From Lachnospiraceae bacterium (GTDB lineage: Bacteria; Bacillota; Clostridia; Lachnospirales; Lachnospiraceae): a DNA stretch of 46,346 nt. Positions 7,675-17,087 of the stretch are shown in pieces. The DNA is taken from contig JAQXLY010000017.1 in NCBI GenBank assembly GCA_029012365.1, forward strand, positions 1 through 46,346. Direction: 5' to 3'. How positions within the stretch are numbered: position 1 is the stretch's first letter; every line of letters starts with the position of its first letter. The notes beneath the pieces are model-generated. The model made no database searches, was not told where the DNA came from, and was given only the letters and a program-made list of their open reading frames with translations. The position numbers and the translations under genes were made by a program.

Positions 7675-8768
7675 AGCCGTTTTCTCCGCTCTATTTTATA
7701 AAACAAAACAAAGCACGCTGTGCAGTGTTAATCGGAATGATTTTCTTAAGCTTTGCGGTTTATCTTGCAGGGTTGTATATTATGAATGTCGGTACCAGCT
7801 TTGAGGATTTCGGAACAGAATTTTATAAGTCCGCGGTATTTCTTCAACTGAAGGCAAGAGATGAGGCATCTATGGAGGGATATGAGGCTGCAAAGGAAGC
7901 AGTGTCAGAAAAAGACGGAGTCAGACTTTTAGAGCTTGGTTGGAATAATTCTGTAACTGTAGAAAGTATTATGGGCTTTACGGTGGGATATCAGCAGGTT
8001 ACTTTTCTGAGTATAGAGGATTTTAAGATGTTTTGCAGGCTAAGCGGAGTGGAATGTGATTTTACAAAGCTCGGAAGCAAAAGTGTAATAATGAGCGAAC
8101 GCCTTGCTAAGAATCTCGGTGTCACGGTAGGGGATGTGCTTACACCGGAGGAATACAGCGGCTTATTGGAACCGTTCACGTTAGATGCGGTTACCGGTCA
8201 GTCTACCTATACGGCATATTATATCTCGGAAGGAGCCCAGGTCGGAAATCATCTTATTCTGAACGAAGAGCTGGGCAGTGAGGAGTTTGCCGATTATCTG
8301 GAACAGCTTCAGGAGCAGTACCCGGTGAAAATTCACGGAAAGGATGAGGATTTGGCTGAAATTGACCGTACCTTTTCCTTTTTACCACGAATCTATATTC
8401 TGGTATTGATATTAGTAGCAGTGATTATGGCGGTAACGGTGAATGCGGTTTTCGTCGGTGTATATCAGGGCAGAAGCTTTGAGTTTGCGGTGTACCGTGC
8501 GATTGGAATGGGAAAACGAAAAATTACCGGGAAAATAATCGGAGAGCTGCTCTGGATGGAAGGAATCGCACTGGCGGCAGGGGGAATTATCTTCTTTCTC
8601 GGACTTTATTTGCTTAACAATCTTTGCCTTTATCCGAAGGGAAAATATCTGGAGTATTATAACGGGGTAGCATTGTTTGGATTTGTTTTGTGCAATGTCA
8701 TTATATTGATTCCGTTGATGATAACAAGATGCCGTCAGATGCACAAGGCGGATATATGTGCATATTGA
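7671..8768 (+). CDS. Second FtsX-type ABC transporter permease
   Basis: 365 residues. An N-terminal helix (about 17-40), a roughly 200-residue extracellular domain and three C-terminal helices starting near FLPRIYILVLILVAVIMAV. It resembles the permease two genes upstream in plan but not closely in sequence, implying a heterodimeric membrane unit. ATG 7671 overlaps the ATPase stop; a longer in-frame start at 7629 would lie inside the ATPase gene. FtsX-like proteins act in the cytoplasmic membrane; the substrate is not determinable here. Confidence 0.82.
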   Translation: MKPFSPLYFIKQNKARCAVLIGMIFLSFAVYLAGLYIMNVGTSFEDFGTEFYKSAVFLQLKARDEASMEGYEAAKEAVSEKDGVRLLELGWNNSVTVESIMGFTVGYQQVTFLSIEDFKMFCRLSGVECDFTKLGSKSVIMSERLAKNLGVTVGDVLTPEEYSGLLEPFTLDAVTGQSTYTAYYISEGAQVGNHLILNEELGSEEFADYLEQLQEQYPVKIHGKDEDLAEIDRTFSFLPRIYILVLILVAVIMAVTVNAVFVGVYQGRSFEFAVYRAIGMGKRKITGKIIGELLWMEGIALAAGGIIFFLGLYLLNNLCLYPKGKYLEYYNGVALFGFVLCNVIILIPLMITRCRQMHKADICAY

Positions 8769-8885
8769 TGAGAGCTGCGGAAAACGCAGACGGCATACGA
8801 TTGAGTCTGAAACAGATTGCTTCGACAAAACGCCAAAAAAGGGGAAATAATTGCGCTAAATGGCATTTTAAAGCATGTGTAAGTA

Positions 8886-8894
8886 TGGTATGAT
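8886..8894 (+). promoter_or_regulatory. Extended -10 promoter element before the alpha-galactosidase
   Basis: TGG-TATGAT (8886-8894) is an extended -10 motif. The region 17 bases upstream (TTTTAA) is a poor -35. It lies 56 bases before the start codon and suggests the gene has its own promoter, separate from the ABC operon. Confidence 0.45.
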
Positions 8895-8949
8895 ATTTGC
8901 AGAGCTTTAGAGCGCAGCAAATATTTTATCTTTTTGGGGGAGGTATAAA

Positions 8950-10785
8950 ATGGAGCAGTATGTAGAGCTTAGGCTACAAAATGATGCATTCGGCGGGGGA
9001 TACTCGGCCGGACTTACCATGTGTGGAGGGCAGTCCTCGGCGGAGCTAAGGAAGGTGTCTGCAGCTGAAGAAAGTATAGTCTTTGAGGATACCAGAAAGC
9101 ACCGGATTACGTTACATCGTGAAACGGAGGGGGATGTGGTATTCTTCAGTACAACGTTTCAAAATGAAGGAGAGGAGCCTGCCGTACTTGAGATGCTATC
9201 CTCTTTCGCACTAAAGGGAGTTGAGGCGGATACCTTTTACAGAATGCAGTCCTTCTGGAGTGCGGAGGGCAGGCTTCGTAAGGAAAGTATTTATGATTTG
9301 CACTTAGAGCATTCCTGGAGCGGAAACGGGTATCGGGTAGAAAAATTCGGCAACGTCGGTTCCATGCCGGTGCGTAAGTATTTTCCGTTTCTTGTGCTGG
9401 AAAACAGTAAGACAGGGGAATTTATCGGTATACAGCTGTATTCGCCGTCTTCCTGGCAGATGGAACTGATTGTGACCGGGAGAGAGAATACGGTAACGGT
9501 AGTCGGCGGTATTGCCGACAGGGATTTCGGTCACTGGAAAAAGACCGTTGCACCGGGAGAGAGCTTTACCACTCCAAAGGCAGCCGTAGCTTTCGGGGCT
9601 TCTATCTATGATGTATGCGATAAGCTTGTAAAGGCACAAAGGCCTGATATTTCACCGATTGACTGTCAGATGGGCATTATGTTCAATGAATACTGTACCA
9701 CGTGGGGGAATCCGAGCCTTGAAAATATCAAAAATATGTGTGATAGGCTAAAGGATAAGGGGCTGCAGTATTTTGTCATGGATTCCGGCTGGTACGGAAA
9801 TGCAAAATACTGGTGGACCTGTGTCGGGGACTGGGATATTAATGAGACGAAGTTTCCGGGCGGGCTAAAGCCGATGGCGGACTATGTCAGAAAGTGCGGT
9901 ATGATACCGGGGATATGGTTTGAGTTTGAGTCGGTGGGAACCGGTTCAAAGTATTACAATGCCACGGAGCATCTTTTAAAACGTAACGGCGTGCCGCTGA
10001 CGGTGGGAGAGCACCGCTTCTTTGATATGGCGGACCCGTGGGTAGTCGATTACCTGAGTGAGAAGGTAATCAGGCTTTTGAAGGATTGCGGCTTCGGCTA
10101 TATCAAGGTAGATTATAACGATACTATCGGCGTCGGCTGCGATGATGCGGACGGACTTGGGGAAGGACTTCGTAAGTATGTACTGGCATCCCAGGCATTT
10201 TTCCGTAAAATCAAGGAGGAGCTTCCTGATATTGTGATTGAGAACTGTTCCAGCGGCGGACATCGCTTGGAGCCGTCCATGATGGAACTGGCATCCCAGG
10301 CGAGCTTTTCCGATGCTCATGAAACGACGTCTATTCCTGTCATTGCGGCAAATTTACACCGGGTAATTCGTCCGGAGCAGAGCCAGATATGGGCGGTACT
10401 TCGGAAAGAGGACAGTATTACAAGGCTACAGTATTCCTTAATCAACACGCTTCTCGGACGTATGTGCATCAGCGGTGATATCTATGAACTGTCTGATGAG
10501 CAGTGGGCTTGTATTGAGGAAGGAATGGAATTTTACCGTAAGGCGGCCGATATTATTAAGGACGGAAAAACGGTTTTGATTGATTGTACTACAGAAAGCT
10601 ACCTGAATCCTACAGGAGAACAGCTTGTCATCAGGCAGCTTGGTAACCGGTATCTGGCGGTAGCACACCGTTTTGAGAACTCTAAGTCGGTTTCGGAGGA
10701 GTTCTTAGACGGGGCAGCTTTGCTTGGAACATACGGAGAAGCATTGCAGGATTTCAGCGCAAAGGCATGGATTTACGAAAAATAA
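8950..10785 (+). CDS. Alpha-galactosidase, GH36 family
   Basis: 611 residues, no signal peptide, so cytoplasmic. An N-terminal beta-rich domain (about 1-220) precedes a TIM barrel with GH36/GH31 clan D features: FVMDSGWYGNAKYWW with the Trp-rich substrate loop, GIWFEFE, the nucleophile Asp in YIKVDYND, the conserved ENCSSGG segment and the acid/base Asp in ASFSDAHE. It hydrolyses terminal alpha-1,6-linked galactose from raffinose-type sugars or galactomannan after uptake. The ribosome site is GGGGGAGG. No sugar transporter is adjacent, so import must be encoded elsewhere. Shorter than the 700-plus residue AgaA/AgaR type. Confidence 0.88.
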   Translation: MEQYVELRLQNDAFGGGYSAGLTMCGGQSSAELRKVSAAEESIVFEDTRKHRITLHRETEGDVVFFSTTFQNEGEEPAVLEMLSSFALKGVEADTFYRMQSFWSAEGRLRKESIYDLHLEHSWSGNGYRVEKFGNVGSMPVRKYFPFLVLENSKTGEFIGIQLYSPSSWQMELIVTGRENTVTVVGGIADRDFGHWKKTVAPGESFTTPKAAVAFGASIYDVCDKLVKAQRPDISPIDCQMGIMFNEYCTTWGNPSLENIKNMCDRLKDKGLQYFVMDSGWYGNAKYWWTCVGDWDINETKFPGGLKPMADYVRKCGMIPGIWFEFESVGTGSKYYNATEHLLKRNGVPLTVGEHRFFDMADPWVVDYLSEKVIRLLKDCGFGYIKVDYNDTIGVGCDDADGLGEGLRKYVLASQAFFRKIKEELPDIVIENCSSGGHRLEPSMMELASQASFSDAHETTSIPVIAANLHRVIRPEQSQIWAVLRKEDSITRLQYSLINTLLGRMCISGDIYELSDEQWACIEEGMEFYRKAADIIKDGKTVLIDCTTESYLNPTGEQLVIRQLGNRYLAVAHRFENSKSVSEEFLDGAALLGTYGEALQDFSAKAWIYEK

Positions 10786-10894
10786 GTACTGACGTTGCCT
10801 TATGGTTCTCTTTAGAATACTCTGTCGCCACAACTTATCCCGCATAAGTAAGGCTGAACTGTTACCCTTGTGGACATAATATGTATACTATATA

Positions 10895-10924
10895 TTGACA
10901 GCGATATATATCTTGGTATATACT
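10895..10924 (+). promoter_or_regulatory. vapBC promoter and possible operator
   Basis: TTGACA (10895-10900), an 18-base spacer and TATACT (10919-10924) form a good sigma-A promoter; a second TATAAT lies at 10928-10933. The surrounding DNA from about 10873 is rich in dyads of the type GTATAC and ATATAT that flank the promoter, as expected for VapBC autoregulation. The operator limits are a guess. Confidence 0.6.
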
Positions 10925-10967
10925 ATGTATAATAGAAAGATATTAGTAAATGAGGAGGCGGATGAGT

Positions 10968-11198
10968 ATGACAACAGCAAAAATATTTGAAAACGGAAGA
11001 AGCCAGGCAGTACGGCTTCCAAAAGAATGTCGTTTTTCTGATGACGAAGTATTCGTAAGTAAAGTCGGAGACATTGTAATGCTTATACCAAAGAAACTAA
11101 AGTGGAGCGGATTTTTGAATGGACTAGACATGTTTTCGGATGACTTTATGGTTAACGGAAGAGAACAGCAGACAGAGCAGGAGAGGGAAGAAATATGA
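10968..11198 (+). CDS. vapB: VapB-type antitoxin
   Basis: 76 residues. The N-terminal half (TTAKIFENGRSQAVRLPKEC to DIVMLIPK) is the AbrB/MazE-like swapped-hairpin DNA-binding fold typical of VapB. The acidic, Gln-rich tail should wrap and inhibit the toxin. Start 10968 has nine-base spacing to GAGGAGG (10952-10958); in-frame ATGs at 10950 and 10962 are too close to or inside it. It overlaps the toxin gene by four bases, the usual coupling. It should repress its own promoter, more strongly in complex with VapC. Confidence 0.9.
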   Translation: MTTAKIFENGRSQAVRLPKECRFSDDEVFVSKVGDIVMLIPKKLKWSGFLNGLDMFSDDFMVNGREQQTEQEREEI

Positions 11199-11593
11199 AA
11201 TATATGCTGGATACTAATATCTGCATTTTTGTTATCAAGCATAAGCCTGAAACTGTGATTAAAAGGTTTATGGAGCATGATCCGGGCGATATTTGTATTT
11301 CTTCCATCACCTATGCAGAATTAGTTCATGGAGTAGAAAAAAGTCAGGCAAAAGAGAAGAATCGAATTGCGCTTACACTCCTGTTAGCTAAAATTCAGAT
11401 TATTCCGTTTGATAGTCTGGCTGCACAGGTATACGGTGTTGTAAAGGCTGATTTACAGAGGAAGGGTACTCCGATAGGACCGTTGGATACACTGATAGCC
11501 TCTCATGCAAAGGCACTGGATTTGACTCTTGTAACAAATAACACGAGAGAATTTGCCAGAGTGGAAGGTTTGAAGCTGGAAGATTGGGCTTAA
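11195..11593 (+). CDS. vapC: VapC-type PIN-domain ribonuclease toxin
   Basis: 132 residues, standard VapC length. PIN-domain acidic residues are visible: Asp6 in MLDTNICIF, Glu near 42 in TYAELVHGVE, Asp near 97 in IGPLDTLIASHA and a fourth acidic or polar site in VTNNTREFARV. This metal-dependent RNase cuts tRNA or rRNA when free of VapB. The stop codon at 11591-11593 overlaps the out-of-frame end of the convergent CotH tail by two or three bases, leaving no room for a terminator between them. Confidence 0.92.
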   Translation: MKYMLDTNICIFVIKHKPETVIKRFMEHDPGDICISSITYAELVHGVEKSQAKEKNRIALTLLLAKIQIIPFDSLAAQVYGVVKADLQRKGTPIGPLDTLIASHAKALDLTLVTNNTREFARVEGLKLEDWA

Positions 11594-11773
11594 AAAAGTG
11601 AAAGTGTAATATTGTTCCACCAGCAGGACGGGTAGCCCGAACCATCAAAACGGTTAAATCCGATATCGAAGCTTGAAGAAGTGGTACAGGAGGCATCAAA
11701 GGTAAGACGGTACAGGCTTCCTTTTTCCAGCGTCAGATCACATGCCTGTGACTGGATATCCTTTTCCGCAAAA
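11590..11773 (-). pseudogene. Out-of-frame C-terminal tail of the CotH gene, carbohydrate-binding-like
   Basis: Just before the annotated CotH stop, the +1 frame on the minus strand stays open to a TAA at 11590-11592. It encodes about 60 residues, including CDLTLEKGSLYRLTFDAS, SSFDIGFNRFDGSGYP and a final WWNNITLSLF. The pattern of an LEKG turn, YRLTFDA strand and closing ITLS strand resembles the C-terminal half of jelly-roll carbohydrate-binding modules (CBM4/9-like). Removing one base from the A4 run at 11770-11773 (T4 on the coding strand) would join it directly to the CotH frame. It could be a true frameshift, a phase-variable tract or a sequencing error. Confidence 0.6.
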
Positions 11774-13576
11774 GGTATTCAGATATTGCTTTGCAAACCT
11801 CGGTCTGAGGTGAAAAAAGTTTTTAAGCTGTTCCGCATTTCCTTCATATCCAAAGGCAGCCCAGTCGATGCCGAACCGGAAAAAGGTATCCTTTGTTGCT
11901 TCGGCATAGGCATCTGTGTATTCATCAATCTTTTCCTCTACAACATCAGAAGCAAAGCAGGTGTCGGCTATACGAATATAGTTATCGTAAAATGCCTGAC
12001 GGAATGTTTCATTTTTACATACATTTCTAAGGATGGCAGGCAGATTAAAGTCTTCCTCCTTAGAATAATAATTGTTGAGAGAATCATAGCTGAAGGCCGT
12101 CTGAGTGCTGTTATAGAGTCCTGCCGCAAAATCCAAATCATAGAGGATAAAGCGCCATTTTCCGTCTGCCTTCGGAAGGTCTGGGTTAATTGTTTTGGAA
12201 TGCCATACCTGCCAGTTGTTCATCCCGCCGTTTGCAAAATCGTTATTGCAGATATAGGTCTGTACTGTCATGTAGTCCATAAAATTCTGTATATCAAAGC
12301 GTTCACAGAAGGAATTGTAATTTTTCTCTACGGTCATATCGGCTGACATTGCCCAATCGCAAAGGTCACGGAACTCGTTAAGGTCTTCCTCTGTTCCGGT
12401 GTCGATTTCCCCGATTTTTATGACCGCCACCTCATTTTTGTCGATACCGTAATGGGATTCGATGTAGTCCCCGTCTGTTTTCTCCCGGATAAAGTAAAAT
12501 CCCCAGAATTCACCGTCAAGAAACAGGATGCAGGGTTCTGATGCCATTGTATCACAGGACAAATCCTTTACAAGGTCCTGAAAAAGAGCATCACGGAAGT
12601 GCAGCGTCTGATAGTCGTTTCCGCCGTTGCGGAGAGTTATCTTATCAAACTTTTCAATGAGCTCTCCCTGATTGTCGGTAAGGTCTTCAAAGAAGGCGTA
12701 TTTCATTTTAGAATCGCCGTATTCCTTTCGGGCATACAAACGAAAACTCTTTTGTGCATGTGCACGTGACCAGTTTCCGGAAATTCTGGCACCGACATCC
12801 GCGGAATACACCGCCTTCCCTCCTTCAAACACCTGAATGGAGACCGGAAACTCCGACTCCCTGCCGCCGGTGTTATAGTTTGTTACATTTGAAACATCGC
12901 CCGGGTCATATGAAACAAATTCGTCACTATTACGCCATTCATAATATTTTGAACCGACCATATAGACACCGGTATCCGGGTCGAACAGGTAATCTTTGTC
13001 GGTTACCATGGAGATTACCTTCATATCGGTATAATAGGAGGCACTTTTTTCGACAAAATAGCTGTTGGATACGACCTTACTATAAGTGCCGTCCTCTGTT
13101 TTTGAGACGGCACGGATAACAATCCCTTTGTCTACATTTTCTCTCGGCGGCTGATATCCGGCGAGAGAAATGTCCGTGACCGCACTGAGAATATTCGGCT
13201 CATCGGTATTGTTATATATGGAAATCTCCTGCGTATAAAGCATAGCAGTGGCAGACGTTCTCGGATCGCTTCCGTCTGTTGTGTAATAGATTTTATTGTC
13301 CGTCTGTGCAGAAAGTGTAAGCATAAATGCTTTGTTATAGAAGCCGCCGTTTGAGGAAAACAGCGGTTCGGTTACAAGGTCGGAAGAAATGGGGGATGGC
13401 TCGTCCCGGGACTTTCCCTCTTGTGAGTCCTTTTGTGTCTCGTCTTTCCGGACGCTGCCTGTTGCCGATATATCCGGGTTACGGGATGACCTGCTGCACG
13501 CAGTCAGCTGCAGTGAAAGAAACAAAAGCAGGATAGTACACAGGATTGAGCGGATATGAGTCTTATTTTTTTTCAT
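11738..13576 (-). CDS. CotH-like lipoprotein with chitobiase-type N-terminal domain
   Basis: 612 residues as read. A lipoprotein signal with lipobox LTAC (Cys27) anchors it outside the membrane. Residues about 65-190 resemble a CHB_HEX_C-type beta-sandwich (KIYYTTDGSDP, VIRAVSK). Residues about 195-600 are a CotH kinase-like domain: ARISGNWSRAHAQKSFRLYA, KITLRNGG, LFLDGEFWGFYFIREK and RFILYDLDFAAG. CotH proteins are protein kinases of spore coats; related secreted forms occur in gut Firmicutes, some near cell-surface glycan systems. Start 13576 follows AAAGGAGGA; the longer 13615 start lacks one. The C-terminus reads out early because of an apparent one-base shift near 11771. Confidence 0.82.
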   Translation of the reverse strand: MKKNKTHIRSILCTILLLFLSLQLTACSRSSRNPDISATGSVRKDETQKDSQEGKSRDEPSPISSDLVTEPLFSSNGGFYNKAFMLTLSAQTDNKIYYTTDGSDPRTSATAMLYTQEISIYNNTDEPNILSAVTDISLAGYQPPRENVDKGIVIRAVSKTEDGTYSKVVSNSYFVEKSASYYTDMKVISMVTDKDYLFDPDTGVYMVGSKYYEWRNSDEFVSYDPGDVSNVTNYNTGGRESEFPVSIQVFEGGKAVYSADVGARISGNWSRAHAQKSFRLYARKEYGDSKMKYAFFEDLTDNQGELIEKFDKITLRNGGNDYQTLHFRDALFQDLVKDLSCDTMASEPCILFLDGEFWGFYFIREKTDGDYIESHYGIDKNEVAVIKIGEIDTGTEEDLNEFRDLCDWAMSADMTVEKNYNSFCERFDIQNFMDYMTVQTYICNNDFANGGMNNWQVWHSKTINPDLPKADGKWRFILYDLDFAAGLYNSTQTAFSYDSLNNYYSKEEDFNLPAILRNVCKNETFRQAFYDNYIRIADTCFASDVVEEKIDEYTDAYAEATKDTFFRFGIDWAAFGYEGNAEQLKNFFHLRPRFAKQYLNTFCGKGYPVTGM

Positions 13577-13614
13577 AATAACAAATCCTCCTTTTAGAAA
13601 TGTCAGCAGAGTCA

Positions 13615-15141
13615 TTATTTTGAATTACCGAATAAACCTCGTAAGATTGACTTCCCGATTTCACGGCCGATAGTTCCAAACGCACTGGAAGCGGCACGCC
13701 CCACGGTTTTATTGAGTATTTTTTCGGCCTGCTTTTCCTTCTTTTTCTTTGCAGCGGCTTCCTCTTTTTCTTTCTTCTTTGCAGCTGCGGCATCGTCCTT
13801 TGCCTTCTGCTTTGCGGCAGCGGCTTCTTCCTTCGCACGCAGCTCTTCGGCATCTTCCTTTGCACTTTGCTCGGTCAATACCTCATAAGCGGACTGATTA
13901 TCTACGGCAAGACCGTATTTCTCGTCCAGAGGACTTCCTGTAATAACGCAGTTCCTTGTAAACGCATCTACCGGCCCCATCAGGCTCTGAGGAGGAAGAA
14001 TAAAGGTACGCTCCACCATGGTCGGGATACCCTTTTCGTCAAGGAAGGAAACCAAAGCTTCACCGACACCGAGCTCCATGATAGCTTCGGTGGTATCAAA
14101 TGCCGGATTCTGACGGAAGGTCCGGGCTGCTGCGCGGACTGCCTTTTGTTCTGACGGTGTATAAGCCCGGAGAGCATGCTGGATACGGTTACCGAGCTGT
14201 GCAAGGACTTCGTCCGGAATGTCTGACGGACTCTGGGAAATAAAATATACACCGACACCCTTGGAACGAATCAGCTTCACCACCTGCTCGATTTTCTGGT
14301 TCAGGGCTTTCGGCATGTCACGGAACAGAAGATGAGCCTCATCAAAGAAGAAGACTAGCTTCGGCTTTTCTGCATCACCTACTTCCGGGAGCTTTTCAAA
14401 CAGCTCCGACAAAAGCCAGAGTAAGAAGGTAGCGTATAAAATCGGAGACTGAACCAGCTCCGTGCTGTCTAAAATATTAATCATACCTTTGCCGGATTCG
14501 TCGGTTACAATCCAGTCCATAATGTCAAGAGCCGGTTCGCCGAAGAAAACATCTCCGCCCTGACTTTCCAGGGCAAGGAGTGCACGCTGGATGGCACCTG
14601 CACTTTGCGGACTGACGGAACCGTAGTGAAGAGTATATTCCGCACGGTGCTCGCTTACATGCTGAAGCATTGCCTTTAGGTCCTTTAGGTCAATCAGCAG
14701 AAGACCGTTATCATCTGCCACACGGAACACAATGTTAAGTACGCCCTCCTGCACTGTGGTAAGTCCGAGAAGACGTGAGAGAAGAGTCGGTCCCATTTCG
14801 GAAACGGTAGTGCGTACCGGATGACCGTTCTTTCCGAAAATGTCAAAGAAGCGGGTCGGAAAGGAGGTATAACTCCAGTCATCAATACCGAACCCTGCAA
14901 TGCGTTTTGACATGTCTTCACTTTCTTTGCCGGGCTGACACATACCGGAGAGGTCGCCCTTGATATCGGCAAGAAATACCGGTACGCCGAGAGAAGAAAA
15001 AGCTTCCGCCATTACCTTTAAGGTAATGGTTTTACCCGTGCCGGTAGCACCGGCAATCAGACCGTGGCGGTTTGCCATTTTCGGAAATAAATACTGCGGG
15101 TTCTCATTTTTTGCAATCCAGAGTTTTCCGTCTTTTACCAT
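13615..15141 (-). CDS. HerA-like/DUF853 ATPase (YjgR type)
   Basis: 508 residues. Walker A GATGTGKT lies at residues 31-38, preceded by the HGLIAG strand; DIKGDLSG and a Walker [13 protein letters not shown] follow, with a later arginine-rich segment [14 protein letters not shown]. This matches the DUF853/YjgR family of HerA-FtsK-like helicases, whose role is still unclear. Residues about 415-475 are a long Ala/Lys/Glu coiled coil ([20 protein letters not shown]), then a short Gly-rich tail. The ribosome site AAAGGAG precedes the ATG. It is followed by CotH after 38 bases on the same strand. Confidence 0.85.
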   Translation of the reverse strand: MVKDGKLWIAKNENPQYLFPKMANRHGLIAGATGTGKTITLKVMAEAFSSLGVPVFLADIKGDLSGMCQPGKESEDMSKRIAGFGIDDWSYTSFPTRFFDIFGKNGHPVRTTVSEMGPTLLSRLLGLTTVQEGVLNIVFRVADDNGLLLIDLKDLKAMLQHVSEHRAEYTLHYGSVSPQSAGAIQRALLALESQGGDVFFGEPALDIMDWIVTDESGKGMINILDSTELVQSPILYATFLLWLLSELFEKLPEVGDAEKPKLVFFFDEAHLLFRDMPKALNQKIEQVVKLIRSKGVGVYFISQSPSDIPDEVLAQLGNRIQHALRAYTPSEQKAVRAAARTFRQNPAFDTTEAIMELGVGEALVSFLDEKGIPTMVERTFILPPQSLMGPVDAFTRNCVITGSPLDEKYGLAVDNQSAYEVLTEQSAKEDAEELRAKEEAAAAKQKAKDDAAAAKKKEKEEAAAKKKKEKQAEKILNKTVGRAASSAFGTIGREIGKSILRGLFGNSK

Positions 15142-15212
15142 TTTCAGATACTCCTTTTTTGTAGTGATAGTCAGTAACAGGGGTGCGCCGCGTAGTGCGG
15201 CACTTCCAAGGG

Positions 15213-16847
15213 TCAGCCTTGATTTTGTGCAGCTACGAGCCCCTTGCCGCCGTAAAGCTCACGTAGCTTCGGCTTCTCGATTTTGCCGGTAGGGTTACGC
15301 GGTACGTCCGCAAAGATAATCGTATGCGGACGCTTATAACGAGGAAGGGCATGACAGAAGGTGTTGACCTCGTCCTCGGTAAGCGTACAGCCGGACTTCA
15401 CTTCAATAATCGCACCGGTGATTTCGCCGAGACGCTTGTCCGGAAGCCCTATGACAGCGACATCCTTTATGGCATCATGCTTGCGTAAGAAATCCTCAAT
15501 CTGTACCGGGTAAATGTTTTCACCGCCGCTGATAATGACATCCTTCTTACGGTCAACGAGGAAAATGAAGCCGTCCTCGTCCTGCATTGCCATATCGCCG
15601 GTGAACAGCCAGCCGTCGGCAAGCACTTCAGCGGTTGCTTTTTCATCCTTATAGTAGCAGGTCATGACACCCGGACCCTTTACGGCAAGCTCACCGACTT
15701 CGCCCTGTGTGACAGGATTCCTGTTTTCGTCTACAATCTTTGTTTCCCAGCCGTAGCCCGGAATACCGATGGCACCTACCTTGTGGATGTTGTCTATTCC
15801 GAGGTGTACACAGCCCGGTCCGATGGATTCGGAAAGACCGTAGTTGGTATCGTATTTATGATTTGGAAAGTGCTGCTTCCAACGGGAAATCAGACTCGGC
15901 GGTACCGGCTGTGCGCCGATGTGCATCAGACGCCACTGGGACAGCTCATAATCGGAGAGCTTTACTTCACCACGGTCAATGGCATCCAGAATATCCTGCG
16001 CCCACGGTACCAGAAGCCAGACAATCGTGCAGTGCTCCTTTGAAACGGCATCTAAGATAAACTCCGGCTTGGTTCCCTTTAACAGAACTGCCTTCCCGCC
16101 TACCAGAAAGCTTCCGAACCAGTGCATTTTGGCACCGGTATGGTAGAGCGGGGGAATGCATAAGAATACATCATCATGCGTTGTTTCGTGATGATTCTGC
16201 TCTACGAGACAGGAGTGCATCAGACTTCTGTGCTTATGTAAAATAGCCTTCGGAAAGCCGGTTGTTCCCGAAGAAAAGTAAATGGCGGCATCATCCTCAT
16301 CCGTAAGAGGAATATTCGGTGTCTGACTGGAGCAGTCGGCGGTAAGTGTGGTGTAATCCTCTGCAAAGGTCGGACAGTTATCACCTACATAAATCAGTAA
16401 GCGGTTCTTACTTAAGGTATCGGCGATTTCTTCCACACGTCCGATAAATTCCGGTCCGAATACTAAAATATCTACATCGGCAAGGTTTACACAGTATTCA
16501 ATCTCATCGGAGGAATAGCGGAAGTTAAGCGGTACGGCAAGGGCACCGGTTTTTAAAATGCCGAAATAAATCGGCAGCCATTCCAGACAGTTCATAAGAA
16601 GAATCGCAACCTTATCCCCTTTTTTTACGCCGCGGGACAGTAAAAGGTGTGCGAATCGGTTCGCTTTCTCATTAAAAATATTCCATGTGATTTCGCGACG
16701 ATAGTAGCTGCTTTTCGTCGGCTCCATAAGCTCATATTCCTTCCAGGTGATGCGGCGGGTTTCCGGAAGCTGCGGATTGATTTCCACCAGACAGATTTCG
16801 TCACCGTACAGGTCACAGTTTTTCTCCAAAATGTTTGTAATCGGCAT
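15213..16847 (-). CDS. AMP-forming acyl-CoA synthetase/ligase
   Basis: 544 residues of the class I adenylate-forming superfamily. Visible motifs: the P-loop [28 protein letters not shown], the hinge-preceding [32 protein letters not shown] and the catalytic Lys in NPTGKIEKP. It activates a carboxylic acid with ATP and loads it on CoA; fatty or aromatic acids are both possible. The ribosome site is GAGGAA. A strong promoter (TTGACT-17-TATACT on the minus strand) lies upstream, divergent from the LRR genes. The nearby ior-paaK cluster makes an aryl-acid substrate thinkable, but nothing in the sequence proves it. Confidence 0.87.
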   Translation of the reverse strand: MPITNILEKNCDLYGDEICLVEINPQLPETRRITWKEYELMEPTKSSYYRREITWNIFNEKANRFAHLLLSRGVKKGDKVAILLMNCLEWLPIYFGILKTGALAVPLNFRYSSDEIEYCVNLADVDILVFGPEFIGRVEEIADTLSKNRLLIYVGDNCPTFAEDYTTLTADCSSQTPNIPLTDEDDAAIYFSSGTTGFPKAILHKHRSLMHSCLVEQNHHETTHDDVFLCIPPLYHTGAKMHWFGSFLVGGKAVLLKGTKPEFILDAVSKEHCTIVWLLVPWAQDILDAIDRGEVKLSDYELSQWRLMHIGAQPVPPSLISRWKQHFPNHKYDTNYGLSESIGPGCVHLGIDNIHKVGAIGIPGYGWETKIVDENRNPVTQGEVGELAVKGPGVMTCYYKDEKATAEVLADGWLFTGDMAMQDEDGFIFLVDRKKDVIISGGENIYPVQIEDFLRKHDAIKDVAVIGLPDKRLGEITGAIIEVKSGCTLTEDEVNTFCHALPRYKRPHTIIFADVPRNPTGKIEKPKLRELYGGKGLVAAQNQG

Positions 16848-16920
16848 GATTTTTTCCTCAGATTCTTATCAATATTTTCGTGGAAAACGAAGGAAATACT
16901 TTTTCGCTTTCCACTAATAA

Positions 16921-16949
16921 AGTATACGGGAAATGTGTGAAAAAGTCAA
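16921..16949 (-). promoter_or_regulatory. Promoter for the acyl-CoA synthetase
   Basis: On the minus strand TTGACT (16949-16944), a 17-base spacer and TATACT (16926-16921), about 70 bases before the start codon. Excellent sigma-A match. Confidence 0.75.
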
Positions 16950-17024
16950 TGAGAAAAAGAAGATTGCCAAAGGAAATCCCTGCTGAAATGAAAAAAGAGC
17001 GGAGGTTTCACAGCCTATCTGTGC

Positions 17025-17053
17025 TTGCTTTTTCAGGTACGTTAGGATATAAT
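17025..17053 (+). promoter_or_regulatory. Promoter for the first LRR lipoprotein
   Basis: TTGCTT (17025-17030), 17-base spacer, TATAAT (17048-17053), 35 bases before the start codon. The small dyad CACAG-CCTAT-CTGTG (17009-17023) lies just upstream of the -35 box and might be a regulator site. Confidence 0.75.
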
Positions 17054-17087
17054 AAATTAGAAATATATTACATACGGAGGAAACATT

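Noticed and set aside
10833..10849. Small hairpin ACTTAT-CCCGC-ATAAGT after the alpha-galactosidase
   Set aside because: The stem is only six AT-rich pairs and no T run follows, so a terminator call is not supported.
11681..12346. Plus-strand open frame (221 codons) opposite CotH
   Set aside because: Antisense to a well-supported CotH domain, and no ribosome site.
15185..15205. GC-rich hairpin between the acyl-CoA synthetase and the HerA-like gene
   Set aside because: Arms pair imperfectly and no T run follows on the minus strand; too weak to call a terminator.
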